DNA of 64,000 bases from Echinarachnius parma (GCA_037951105.1 JBAMJV010008427.1:1-64000), one strand, 5' to 3'; positions 36,899-48,479 are shown, counted from the stretch's first letter. Notes: generated by a model not told the origin, from the letters alone. Made by a program: numbers and translations.

Positions 36899-36906
36899 AC
36901 TGTATA

Positions 36907-37641
36907 CCTCGCACACAAAGTTCCGCAATCGAGGTTTGCGCATTAATAACTTTTGTTATCACGCTATAGCCATTCATACATTTGGTATCATTGGAAAGCG
37001 TGAATTCTCCCCTTTACATTGGTATGAAATTTGCTATGAGTATTTTATCATGGAATGTGCATTGCATCCAAATGTAGGGCAAAGTCAAAAGTGAAATGTT
37101 GCAAAATGCACTGATTTTGTCAACAGAGTGCCTTCCTTGGCTTGAATGGGGGTGAGGTGATCATGCATTCAAGCCACGTTTTAATATTCAAACAAAATGA
37201 AGGCACACTGTTGACAAAATCAGTGCATTTTGCAACATTTCATTTTTTACTTTGCCCTACATTCGGATGTAATGCACATTCCATAATAAAAATATCCATA
37301 GCAAATGTTATATCAATGTAAAGGGGAGGGTTCACGCTTTCCAATGATACCAAATTTACGAATGATAATAACGTAATAGGCATTCAAGCCACGTTTTAAT
37401 CTTCAAACAAAAGGGAGGCCCTTTGTTGACAAAATCAGTGCATTTTGCAACATTTCACTTTTGACTTTGCACTGCATTTGGATGCAATGCACATTTCATG
37501 ATGAAATACTCATAGCAAATGTTATATCAATGTAAAGGAGAGAATGCACGCTTTCCAATGATACCAATTTTATCAATGGTAATAACCTAATAGAAAAGTT
37601 ATTAATGCTTAAACCTCGATTGCGGAACTTTTTGTGCGAAG
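36907..37641. mobile_element. Foldback element with a duplicated right arm
   Basis: Termini CCTCGCACACAAAGTTCCGC and, reversed, CTTCGCACAAAAAGTTCCGC, flanked by TATA on both sides. The left arm (to about 37,150) pairs with two successive right arms (about 37,170-37,375 and 37,380-37,641), each containing gacaaaatcagtgcattttg. One arm has therefore been copied after the element formed. Confidence 0.75.
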
Positions 37642-38306
37642 TATACATACGAATGCGAGCGGAGCGAGTTTTAAAATTTTTGCAATTTCACATCGGAAAA
37701 TTGCCATTTGTTTCAATATTATTGTATGGGTATATTCGTTTATGACTTATGATATGACGTCATTAAGGGTAAAATATAAACACCCTAGTTTATGAAATAT
37801 TATATATGCGACTGCGAGCGGAGCGAGCTTGAAAATTTCATCAGTTGGACATCGGAAATTGCGATTTGTTTCAATATTATTGTATGGGTATATTCGTGTT
37901 ATATTATTGCGTTTTGAAGGGTAATATATAAACACCCGAGGTTGTAGAATATAATATACGAATGCGAGCGGAGCGAGCTAAACATTTTTTGCAATTTAAC
38001 ATCGGAAATTGCCATTTGTTTCAATATTATTGTATGGGTATATTCGTGTTATGTTATTGCGATTTGAAGGGTAATATATAAACACCCGAGGTTGTAGAAT
38101 ACTATATATATACGAATGCGAGCGGAGCGAGCTTGAAAATTTTAGCAATTTCACATCGGAAAATTCAGCCATTTGTTTTATTATCTCTTAGTGGGCCATT
38201 TTGCTGTAATCTGATTGGTCAATTTGTCTTTGAGACAAACCCGTATTTACCTCATTTACTTGGTCAAAATGATCAAACGGGTAATATGAGCCCGTATTGG
38301 TTCCAT

Positions 38307-38750
38307 GACATATGCTCCGCCGACATATGCTCCGCCGACAATTACTCCGAAATATGCGACAAAAGCTCCGCGACAAATGCTCCGCGGCAAATGCTCCGCC
38401 GACATATGCTCCGCCGACAATTACTCCGCCGACAATTGCTCCGCCGACAAATGCTCCGCCGACAAATGCTCCGCCGACAAATGCTCCGCCGACAATTGCT
38501 CCGCCGACAGATGCTCCGAAGATGCGACAATTGCTCCGCGACAAATGCTCCGCGATATTTGCTCCGTCGACAAATGCTCCACCGACAAATGCTCCGCCGA
38601 CAAATGCTCCTCCGACATTTGCTCCGCCGACATTTGCTCCGCCGACAATTGCTCCGACGACAATTGCTCCGAAGATGCGACAATTGCTCCGCGACAAATG
38701 CTCCGCCGACATTTGCTCCGCCAACATTTGCTCCATCGAAATTTGCTCCT
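38307..38750 (+). repeat. 15-bp minisatellite array 1
   Basis: About 28 units of GCTCCGCCGACAAAT. Most variation is confined to two A/T positions (ACA-NN-TG giving aa, at, ta, tt), plus occasional longer units containing gaagatgcgac or gcgac only. Because 15 is a multiple of 3 and the unit lacks stops, all frames are open on both strands, giving false proteins up to about 200 residues (APPTN, CSADK, LLRRQ and complements). Confidence 0.9.
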
Positions 38751-38915
38751 ATCTGGATATGATTTAAGTCCCAAAATGCAAAAGCTCACACTCACAAAGA
38801 AATGGAGTTACATCATACTCCCGTAGATAAAAGGGTATAGAGAATTCATATGTTAATAGTTATAGGATCATACATTATATCATGGTTAACTGTTTCCTAT
38901 CAAATTGGTCACATA

Positions 38916-39864
38916 CAGTGCGAGTAAAAAAAACCCGACTTTGATGGCTTATAAATCCACAATTACAAACATATATATGTTGATATTGGTATCATGTTAA
39001 AGCTTGGGGAATAGCCTTTATAATGATACATTACACAAATTGATCACTTTACACATCATCGAGCACGACCTTATTATCCAAAGTCATGCGAAAACTACCC
39101 GTTTCTAAGTTGGCCGTTGTCTTGTTCTAAACACAACAAAAAATAATAGATCCCCCTATTCAAAATAGCATACCTTTTTAACGAAACGGTTTTTAACAAG
39201 ATAACTTGGCAGGATTGTTTCTACACTTATTGAGTAATGTATGCATTAAAATAGAATTGCTCCGTTGAGTCATGCATGAGTGAGCACACATAAAGGCAAC
39301 ATTGTCACTTTTGTACTCTTGTGATATTTGAAAAGTGATATTTTTGCCTTTAATGAGTGTTCAGTCATGCATGGCATGGCGGATCAATCTCATTTTCACG
39401 GAGCAGTTAGTCAATAAGTGTAGGAACAATCTTGCAAAGTTATTTTGCTCAACAACTTTTAATTTTTACGCTATTTTGATTAGAAGGAACTTTGGTTTTT
39501 TGTTGTGTTTATCATTAATGAATGAGTCTGTTTACGTTTTTTTTAATGAACATTTCAAGAATATCCTTAGGTGAATCACAGCAAAATATCAAGTGGTTGC
39601 CAGTGTCCCTGCATATGACATGCATGATGAAGTTATCTTTGACAATCCAACAACAAATGCAACCACTCACAAAACAAGAACACTACAAACTTGGACACGG
39701 GTAGTGTTTGCCTGCCTTTGGATAATTAGGTCGACTTCGGTGAAGCGTGAAGTGGTCATAGTGTATCCAATCTTTACGGTAATACCAATATGAAAATATA
39801 TATGTTTGTAATCGTGGAGTTATAAGCTATCCAAGTTTGGTTTGGTTTTGTATGACTCGCACTG
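38916..39864. mobile_element. 950-bp foldback MITE
   Basis: Inverted termini CAGTGCGAGT with TA outside each. Pairing runs far inward: the gcttataa(a/c)tccac, acaaacatatatat and aacacaacaaaaaa blocks all have complements on the other side, leaving a small centre near 39,310. The frames at 39,335-39,793 are parts of the arms. Confidence 0.75.
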
Positions 39865-39865
39865 T

Positions 39866-40780
39866 ATAGTTTCATTGAATAGCAAGCTGTCATGACTGAT
39901 TCTTCAAAATGGGGGACCATGTGAATCCTTCTTGATATTCAGAAGGCTTTTCGTTAGCCATGAATTTCTTCTACAGGTTTTACAGTATTTACATTTTGTT
40001 GATAAATTTATTATCTGGAGAAGAAGAATGTTTAATAGTAGGAAACATCGTTGTAAAGGAAATGGATTTTCTTCAATACAGCCATTAATATGGAAGTGGT
40101 TAACTTGCAAGGCTGTCCAATTTCACGTTATTTATTTGGATTTAAACTGTGCTGGTTGCACAATATTTCAATATTTCCTGTATAACCAGAAGTTGTAATG
40201 ACTGGGACTACTTACTTGTCTAATAATGCCCTTTTTTTTTACTGCATTTTCCCCCATAAGGCCCAAAGCACTTACAACAGTTTGAAATTGTTTCTGAAAT
40301 GGGATAATTCTAAGACACTTGGCAATCGTTATCTCTGCGGATTTATTTGTTATTAAAACTCAATTACATGGACCGCGGAACCGGGTGACTGGGGGACTGT
40401 GATGGTATGGTCGCTCCATGTGCTGCTCTTATGATAACATATATGGAAATGTTGTGGGAATGTGTCTTACTCTATTTAGATAATAGTTATGATGTGAACA
40501 ATCATTGAAATGTCTAACCTTGAGCAGTTTTATACTATAATATATATTTAATTGAAGTCTTTTAATCCTCTAAACAAAATGAAGTGCCAGACTTGCTGGT
40601 TCTTTGAGAGCGTTGTATTATTATTACTAGCAAATTACCCGTCACCAGATCTTTGAGTAAGATAATGTTGTATGTTGTATTTTTGTATTTCGTTATTTTT
40701 TGTATCTGTCCTGTAAAAAACATTTGGTCAATTAATGGAATCTCTGTTTGAATGGTTATGATATGATTTAATAAGTGTAT
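39866..40780. other. Stretch without a recognisable gene
   Basis: AT-rich DNA with no domain-bearing frame, RNA gene or clear terminal repeats. Overlapping frames on both strands at 39,904-40,198 look like chance. Confidence 0.4.
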
Positions 40781-41935
40781 AATTAAAAATACAATCTCAT
40801 ATTCACAGGCATATGCGTACACGGGGGGGGGGGGGGGGGGGGGGGGGGTCAAATTCCACTTTGATGAAAAAGGGCTGTTTTGGGGTTCCCCCCCCCCCTC
40901 AAAAACACATTCACGGACACCATGAACCCCCCTCACAAATTTTTCACCGACACCCCCGCCCCCTTTTGAAAGAATCTTCACCAGTACCCCCTCTCGAGAA
41001 AATCTTCATCGACACCCCCCTCGCGTCGAAAAATATTCACCGACAACCCCCCCCCCTCGAAAAATCTTCTCCTACACCCCCACCACCCCCCTTCGAAAGA
41101 ATCTTCACTGTTACCCCCTCTCGAAAAAATCTTTACTGACACCCCCCTAGAAAATTCTTCACCGACAACCCCCCCCTCCTCGAAAAATCTTCACAGACAC
41201 CCCCCCCCCCTTTCAAGATTCTTCACCGACACCCCCCCCCCCCCCCCCGGTGGTGATTCAATCTCATATTCACAGGCATATGGGTACCCGGGTGGTGGGG
41301 GGGGGGGGGGGGGGAGGGTGTGGTTCAAATCCCCCTCAAAAAATATTCACGGACACCCACCCCCCTTACAAATTCTTCACCGACACTCTCCCTCGAAAAT
41401 TCTTCACCGACAGCCCCCCCCCCCCTCCCCACTCGAAATACTTGACCGACACCCGACCCCTCAAAAATGTTGGTTGAGGAAATAACCACCCCCCCTCAAA
41501 AAATATTCACGGACACCCACTCCCCTCACAAATTCTTCAGCGACACCGAAAGAATCTTCACTGGTACCCCCTCTCGAAAAAATCTTCACTGACACCCCCC
41601 TCGAAAAATCCCCCACCCCCCTTCGAGATTCTTCACCAACATCCCTCCCCCCTTCAAAAGAGTCTTCACCGGTACCCCCTCTTGAAAAAATTGTCATCGA
41701 CACCCCCCTCGAAAATTCGTCACCGCCCCCCCCCCCCCCCCTACGAAATATTTGACCGACACGTACCACCCTCGAAAAATTCTTTACCGACACCCCCCTC
41801 GAAATACTTGACCAACACCCCCTCGAATTACTTGACCGACACCCCCCTCGAAATACTTGGCTGACACCCAGCCCCTGGAAAATTTTGGTTGACGCAATAA
41901 CCCCCCCCCCCCCCCCCCCCTTGTAAAAACCCTAG
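40780..41935 (-). repeat. C-rich minisatellite, about 27-32 bp unit
   Basis: Degenerate repeats of ttcaccgacacccccctcgaaaaa with many indels in the C runs. A flanking word (caatctcatattcacaggca) appears at about 40,790 and 41,260, followed each time by a long poly(G), so a block of about 465 bp was duplicated. A ttggttgaggaaataacc-type word at 41,470 and 41,887 marks a second block. Open frames here are repeat artefacts. Confidence 0.85.
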
Positions 41936-41939
41936 GTAT

Positions 41940-42850
41940 GCTGCCAACGATCACATGTCAAACAATAAACAGTATTAATTAAATCGTTGTCAAGTAGATC
42001 AATAACCCTAATTCCTTGCTCTTCTTGTTTACACATTATTTACAAAAAGCACACATTTTTTATACTTCAGTACAACAAAGTATGCACTTCGAGTAAACAT
42101 TTACAATTAGCCTTTATTCAGAAAATTAAACCAGTGACAGAGAGAAACCTATTTTGGTAGCCGTATACCTGTTTTGCCAATTTTGCGAATATCGTGTTGA
42201 AAATGTGAACAAAAATCACCGATCAAATTCAGTCATGCATATATACGGACATGTAAAATCACCCGAATGTGTGTACAATGTAGTAGATTGTGCGTTGACA
42301 ATGCACAGATGCCGGACCTACAATATTCCGCTATTCTGTGTATAGTCTATGCAAATTCCCCGCCCGACGGTCGCTTTCGCTTTTGGAATGTACTGTTACC
42401 GTAGATTGTCTGAGCATGTAAGACATCAATGCGATGTATAATTCCGCCACAGAAACTGGCTGTACCCAGCATGTCTGTACGCAGTATTATAAAATAGCTA
42501 TAGTATTTCAAGCATGGTAATTGGTCAAAACGCGTCACGTGACATTCAACTTTTTTGGCGCACTGCACGGGCGTGCAGCTAGACGCGCAAAATAAATGAT
42601 ATTGCACACTCCACAACTGTAAATGCGTTTTTGTGTTGGAAATTGGAGCGTTTCAGTTTTTGTTTGTGTACCCTTATGGATTATGGATTATACTCGATTA
42701 TACTCGACTCGAGCTTGCAGCAAAATGTGGAATCCCATGGACCTTTAATTCAGTAAGTAAGAATAGCTTATTTGTAATTTTGGATTTTTATTTGTTATCA
42801 AAACTCGATGTGTCGCTATTTTATAAAACCAATAGCGCACTTGCCCTAGT
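41940..42850. other. Stretch without a recognisable gene
   Basis: Moderately CpG-containing from about 42,150. A minus-strand open stretch at 42,347-42,616 starts at TTG and shows no recognisable domain. No splice-bounded frame stands out. Confidence 0.35.
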
Positions 42851-42851
42851 T

Positions 42852-42985
42852 GTTCGGCAATGTAAGTGCAGTACTCGCTCGGTATCTTTAGATGGTACGC
42901 ACTGCGCACTCGCCTAGCGGCTCGTGCACAGAGGCGGCACCAATCTAAAGAAACCTCGCGTGCACTGCACTTACACTACCGAACG
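42852..42985. mobile_element. Short CpG-rich inverted-repeat element
   Basis: GTTCGGCAATGTAAGTGCAG on the left pairs with the complement of CTGCACTTACACTACCGAAC on the right. The arms continue through tctttagat, leaving a short GC-rich loop. The length (134 bp) suits a small MITE. Confidence 0.65.
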
Positions 42986-44360
42986 CCGTGCCGTGCGCTA
43001 TTTGTATACTATATACCAATGCAAAACAGATCCCGTCCATCCCGTTTAGTGGACCAGCGAAATGTTCTGATATATCGCGAAATATAGTTAAAAAGGATAT
43101 CGCACATCTTGCGTACAAACGTCAGATCCATCGCCCAGCTAAAAATATACGCGAAAAGTACCGTGACGGACAGCAACACACGGACACCAACACCGTCCTC
43201 TTATTATAATATAGATGTAGAGATTGCAGCAAAAGTATAGCAAAGTTTGTTTTGTGTTTGTGTTGTTTGATTTTAAGCGTCAAAATCATTACAAGAGTGG
43301 TTTAAAAGGGAATGCTTAAACAATATCAATCATCTCCTCTTAGCTGTTTGTTGGATATTTTAACCGTTTCCCTTCCCCGTTGTTAGATAGATAAAGTGTT
43401 ATTGATTTTGATTTTGAATTTAAAAATGCGAAAACGCGACAAAGTGATTTTAAATGTAGGGTGGTATTAGTCGCATTACGCAGGTCGATTAAGACGTGAT
43501 TTTTCACGGGGCAGCAGGTGTTCACTATAAACAGGTGGTCGCATTAGCAGGTTTAACTGTAAAACAAAATGAATATAGTGTTTTTGATAACATGAAGTGC
43601 GAACAAATCGTGTGAACAATATTACAAGTACCATAGATCTTCGCCTACCCGCAGTGTTTCATATGACAATTGCCTTTAACGGTTAATCTCATAATTTTGA
43701 AGTTCGTTGAAATTTAGCAATTAGTTGCTGAGTTATTATACTCAATGTTACCGTCTTGATTCTGTAATGTTTTTTTTTTCTGATCTTGACGAATAAAAAT
43801 TTAAAGCAAATGTAGTTTCTTATTTATATCTGCCTATTTATTCACTTTCAGTAGAAATTAATTTTTTCTATCTATCACTTATTACACATCAAACAAGCTC
43901 TTGTAATGATGATGATTATCCTTAAATACATGCATACTGATGATGAGTGTGCATATTACACGGAGTAAGTGACTGGCAGGGGCATTAACTTGTTGGACGT
44001 TGTTATAAACTGCATCAATCATGGACCCCTTACGCAATTGCGAAATTCACTTAATGCTTAAAGGGGTAGTTTACTTTTTGTAGAGAGGGCACTGCACATC
44101 ACAAGCTATGGTTTAGCCATGATTCGTTAACCGTTGCAAAAGTTCCTTGAACGTTGCTAGAAAATTCGCAAACCATCGCAAACAGTTTGTCCTTGTCGCA
44201 AAGAAATTTTGAACATGTTCGAATCTTGGCCAAATCATAGATGTACGATCCATGGCTGGGCGTCGATCCGTAATTGATACCCATTGATCAATGAGGGAGG
44301 GGGGGGGGGGGGGGGGGGTGGACCATTCATTCATTTCCTCTAATGAATGGGTTTTACGTA

Positions 44361-44717
44361 AGGAGTGGTTACACTGAACACGAATCCCTACGACTAGACC
44401 CGCGAATGCAGTACGCATTGGTACAAATATATGGCAAGCCATTTTAAACATTTATTCCTATTTCTTGATATCAAGCATTCAATTCTTGATATCAAGAAAT
44501 TGAACTCTTGATATCAAGAAATGCATTATTGATATCAAGAAATAATTTTCTGTATTGGTAATAATTGATATCAAGAAATAAACTGATATCAATAATTCAA
44601 TTATTGATATCAAGAAATAGGAATAAATGTTAAAAACGGCTTGCCATAGATTTATACCAATGCGTACTGTATTCGCGGGTCTAGTCGTGGGGATTCGTGT
44701 CCAGTGTGACCACTACT
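44361..44717. mobile_element. Palindromic MITE, copy 1
   Basis: The whole 357 bp is one inverted repeat: an outer AGGAGTGGTTACACT arm, acgactagacccgcgaat, then repeated TTCTTGATATCAAGAA palindromes toward the centre. It is bordered by GTA/TTA. A 3-bp TTA/TWA target would suit PIF/Harbinger-type elements (inference). Confidence 0.8.
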
Positions 44718-44720
44718 TTA

Positions 44721-45094
44721 AGTAGTGGTCACATAGGACACGAATCCCCACGACTAGACCCACGAATGCAGTACGAATTGGTACAAATCTATGGCAAGCC
44801 GTTTTAAACATTTATTCCTATTTCTTGATATCAAGAATTCAATTCTTGATATCAAGAAATCGAAATCTTTAACTCAAGAAATCGAATTATTGATATCAAG
44901 AATGCATTGATATCAAGAAATACTTTTCTGTATTGGTAGTACTTGATATCAAGAAATAAACCGATATCAATAATTCAATTATTGATATCAAGAAATAGGA
45001 ATAAATGTTAAAATGGCTTGCCATAGATTTGTACCAATGCGTACTGCATTCGCGGGTCTAGTCGTGGGGATTCGTGCTCAGTGTGACCACTCCT
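44721..45094. mobile_element. Palindromic MITE, copy 2
   Basis: The same design as copy 1 and directly adjacent, sharing the TTA at 44,718-44,720 and followed by TTA at 45,095-45,097. The junction is itself a near-perfect palindrome (GTGACCACTACTT / AAGTAGTGGTCAC). Confidence 0.8.
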
Positions 45095-45653
45095 TTAGTA
45101 TCGACGCGCATGATCCATGGCGAAATCCCTAATTTGCAAAATTCGCAAACGTTCGCAAACGTTCGCCGCTCAGTGGGATAAGACCTTAAGCATTCGCCAT
45201 TCAATGGGTTGCTTATAAATGAATCATATAGTCATTTGGTTAGAACGTTAGCGACATGTCTTAAAACCGTTTGCAGAGGCTTGGGACTGTTTTGCAACAG
45301 TTTGTGAAAAATACGTTCGTAAAGAAATTTTGAACATGTTGAAACTTTCTTTGCGACAAGAAAAAACGTTTGCGACGGTTTGTGAATGTTCTTGCAACCT
45401 TTAACAAACTTTTGCAACGGTTAACGAATCTTGGCGAAATCCCGCGATTTCGCTATATTCGTAAACGTTCGCCAACGTTCGCCGCTCAATCGGAAAGGAC
45501 CTTTAGGTTAGTCATTCCGAAGGTTGGTTATTGCAAACACTTCAAAATAAATTCTGCTATTTTATAATGCTATAGTGCCAATTAAAAAAATGAAATAAAC
45601 TGAAATGTTGAATTGGTCTTGCCAAGGGAGGGGAAGGGGGAGAGGTATGCTTA

Positions 45654-45809
45654 AAGGGATAGTTGAGTTTCTCTTAACCAGAAATCAACCACAAATTTTA
45701 GTAACAAACCAGATTTCATTTTTGTATTGACGACCCTATTTTATTTTCGGACTAATATAACGAAACTTCGGAATAATTGAACCTTCGGAATTACGAACCT
45801 CTTAAACTG
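45654..45809. repeat. Solo family 1 end plus TTCGGA/CCGAA fragment
   Basis: 45,654 carries AAGGGATAGTTGAGTTT after TA, a family 1 terminus without its partner. 45,735-45,800 is the reverse complement of text found in the 57.1-57.5 kb foldback (tagtccgaaaataaaatagg). Confidence 0.6.
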
Positions 45810-46393
45810 AATTGTCGGCGGAGCAATTGTCGGTGGAGCAATTGTCGGCGGAGCAATTTTCGCGTCTTCGGAGCAATTGTCGCATCTTCGGAGCAATTGT
45901 CGGCGGAGCAAATGTCGGCGGAGCAATTGTCGGCGGAGCAAATGTCGGCGGAGCAAATGTCGGAGGAGCATTTGTCGCGGAGCAATTGTCGCATCTTCGG
46001 AGCAATTGTCGGCGGAGCAATTGTCGGCGGAGCAAATGTCGGCGGAGCAAATGTCGGCGGAGCAAATGTCGGAGGAGCATTTGTCGGTGGAGCATTTGTC
46101 GGCGGAGCAAATATCGCGGAGCATTTGTCGCGGAGCAATTGTCGCATCTTCGGAGCATCTGTCGGCGGAGCATTTGTCGGCGGAGCAATTGTCGGCGGAG
46201 CAATTGTCGGCGGAGCATTTGTCGGCGGAGCATTTGTCGGCGGAGCAATTGTCGGCGGAGCAATTGTCGGCGGAGCAATTGTCGGCGGAGCATATGTCGG
46301 CGGAGCATTTGCCGCGGAGCATTTGTCGCGGAGCATATGTCGCATATTTCGGAGCAATTGTCGGCGGAGCATATGTCGGCGGAGCATATGTCG
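45810..46393 (-). repeat. 15-bp minisatellite array 2 (inverted relative to array 1)
   Basis: About 38 units of the complement of GCTCCGCCGACAAAT. Read on the minus strand, the order of unusual units (opening catatg, catatg, then gaaatatgcgac; later agatgctccgaagatgcgac, gcgatatttgctccg, and a second gaagatgcgac) is the same as in array 1. The two arrays are therefore copies of one complex block. All frames are open, giving spurious ORFs above 200 codons. Confidence 0.9.
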
Positions 46394-46473
46394 TGTCACC
46401 AAAATATCGGAAGATTTTGCCGACCCATTTTCTCCAGTAATAATTGAAAATGTGTATGTTTGACAGTCCATTA

Positions 46474-47035
46474 AAGGGGTATTCCGGGCCTGATAAAACC
46501 ATTCGTTATTTGAATAAGCAGAATAAGAGGCATAATTGGTGAAAATTTGATCAGAATCGGACAAAAAACACGGGAGTCATTCCTATTTGAACATCATGTA
46601 GTAATGAGCGATCGTTTCAAAATTGCCGCCATATGCAACATCATTGACGAGCAACTCGCCATGGCTTTAGTACATGAAAATACACTTATTTCTCATTTTC
46701 GTTACTAAAAATTAATTTTTCTCTGCTTGTTTTCACGAACTCATAGAAGAATATCGATGGACCAACCTCTTTGGAATTTGTAAGCTCATAAATTTGCTTT
46801 GTTATTAAGAAAATTAAAATTTTTAAAAATTTCCATGTAGAAGTCAAAATGGCTGCAGCTCGCAAGTGACGTCACGATCGATAGCAATTGTGAACGATAC
46901 TAAAAATCGGAGCAAAGTTCATCATGTCATAACTTTTTTATTGCTCTACCGTTTTGGCTCAGATTTTCGATTATGATTCTTCATATTCACTTCATTTTAT
47001 AACAAACATCACATTTCTGGGGTGGAATTCCTCTT
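46474..47035. mobile_element. TA-flanked MITE, family 3
   Basis: Termini AAGGGGTATTCC and, reversed, AAGAGGAATTCC, with TA at 46,472-46,473 and 47,036-47,037. It is 562 bp and AT-rich with no coding frame. A lone AAGGGGTAGTTTAC end after TA at 44,061 may belong to a related element. Confidence 0.7.
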
Positions 47036-47039
47036 TAAG

Positions 47040-48000
47040 TAGTGTAATTTAAATAAAGAATGGGGGAATCAATATTGTTTACTTTATGAGTGGTTATTTT
47101 GGAGAAATTCTTGGTTCGTTAATTCATTTCGCAGTCGAAAATTGAACACCGGGATGCGCAAAATTGCTAGTCATTTGAACGATATTGCCGACGGAAATGC
47201 ACACAAAGTTAGGCCGACATTCTCGGGGAGACTTGATGTATATCTGTATGATCGAGCTGATCAGCCAGTGCATTCTAAAAGTAGCTCAAAATACATATTT
47301 TGGTTATTTGCACCATGTTTAAATGTTTTGATATTCTACTTACATGATTGCATGGCGTTTAAAAGCTGAACAGAAAAAAACTGAGCCCCAAATTAAAGCA
47401 ATGCAAAACAATTACTAAAAAAATCGGTAAATAACACATAATAGATCGCGCGCGGATGAATCCGGCGTATGAAACAAAGACCCGTACACGAGCGAATCGA
47501 ATATGCGTGAAACATGCCAGCGGCATCACGTACTCCCGGTTGCGTACATCGCCTATTCAGATTGAGCGCGCTGCCATTTTGACAGAGCGCGCTTCATTTT
47601 GACAAATCTGCACGCGCGGATGACGTCATCCACACACTAAGAAGCCCTTCAATCTTTTTTGATCAATCGTCCAGAGAGGGTCGATGAAAATCACTAAAAC
47701 ACCAGACTTACTTAATTAATGTCCATAATTAATGGTGGACATCATAATTTCAATGCATAGTTATCACTTTTTGTTCAAAGATTGTGTTTTTTTCGTTACT
47801 TGGGGGGGAATACAAATGTTTTAAAATGTGTGTAAAAATCATGTGAAATGACGCATTATTTTTTGCCTTAATTTTGTTCTTTTTAATTTTGTCAAATCAG
47901 TTTTTTGGATGTATTGTCTATTATATTCTGGTAAAAGAAGGTATGAACTACCTATATTTTGATTTTTATAAAGTCTCATAGTCTAGATTTTTTACAATAA
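47040..48000. other. Stretch without a recognisable gene
   Basis: A small CpG-containing zone at about 47,440-47,640 includes a gatgacgtcatcc CRE-like site near 47,619. The rest is AT-rich. The frame at 47,142-47,369 does not resemble a family I know. Confidence 0.4.
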
Positions 48001-48370
48001 TCATTTAAAAATGATATCTAAAACCGATTTTATGACAGAATCTGTCCTTCATTTCGCCGGAGCATGTTTCATGTCCGTAATCCTAGCATTTATTTCCGTA
48101 AATCTGTATTTGTCTAATATTGGAAGTGATTTTTGGGACATGTAAAATCCATAAAAGTTCATGAGACTAGTCATTTACTTCATTAAATCTGTTATATAAC
48201 TCTTTAAAAAGTGTCTAAAAGCAGCAGAATTGATCGTCGTACGGACACTGTAGAGACATTGGGCCGCCTGCGTGGGCGGTAAATCCCAAGCGCTGTCCGA
48301 TGCCTGGCCTAAAAAGGCCTAGTCGAATACGCGCATTTCGTGACACTGGCCTGCAGTCATTCATGGTTTG
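48000..48370 (+). repeat. Dispersed repeat R48, copy 2
   Basis: It matches 48,480-48,840 and 33,230-33,560 throughout (ttcatttcgccgga, gaagtgattttt, aaagcagcag, ttgggccgcctgcgt). It is diverged and carries frame-breaking indels. Confidence 0.75.
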
Positions 48371-48479
48371 TAATACCGAATAAAAAGTTCAAATCAGTTA
48401 TCTGGATGTATTTGCTATTTTATTCTGTTAAAAGAAGGTATGAACTACCTAAATATCGATTTTTTATACAATCTCATAG

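Larger units (their letters stand above)
36150..38172 (+). repeat. Tandem repeat of about 155 bp, split by nested insertions
   Basis: Units begin with gcgagcggagcgagc at about 36,165, 36,327, 37,655, 37,813, 37,967 and 38,118. They share tttcaatattattgtatggg, tatattcgt and aaacacccgaggttgta. Two transposons occupy 36,480-37,641 between units 2 and 3. The last unit is partial. Confidence 0.85.
44099..45490. repeat. CGCAAACGTTCGC-type repeat cluster hosting two insertions
   Basis: 44,105-44,190 is the inverted counterpart of 45,368-45,437 (ttttgcaacggttaacgaat is shared). The word aaagaaattttgaacatgtt occurs in direct orientation at about 44,200 and 45,320. A cttggcgaaatccc/cgttcgccgctca block occurs at 45,120 and 45,430. 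The two palindromic elements lie inside. It looks like one disrupted foldback element. Confidence 0.55.

Noticed and set aside
38133-38762. Repeat-rich 'proteins' of 113-257 residues at 38.1-38.8 and 45.7-46.6 kb
   Set aside because: All six frames are open because the 15-bp unit is a multiple of three without stops. There is no reason to prefer one frame.
40562-40981. A 139-residue minus-strand frame ending in Gly/Pro runs
   Set aside because: About a third of it is translated poly(C)/poly(G) and minisatellite. The rest has no recognisable motif.
41300-41340. A tRNA B-box-like word (ggttcaaatcc) near 41,322, and similar ggttcaac words at 7,883
   Set aside because: No A box at the right distance and no cloverleaf. 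The words lie inside G/C-run elements.
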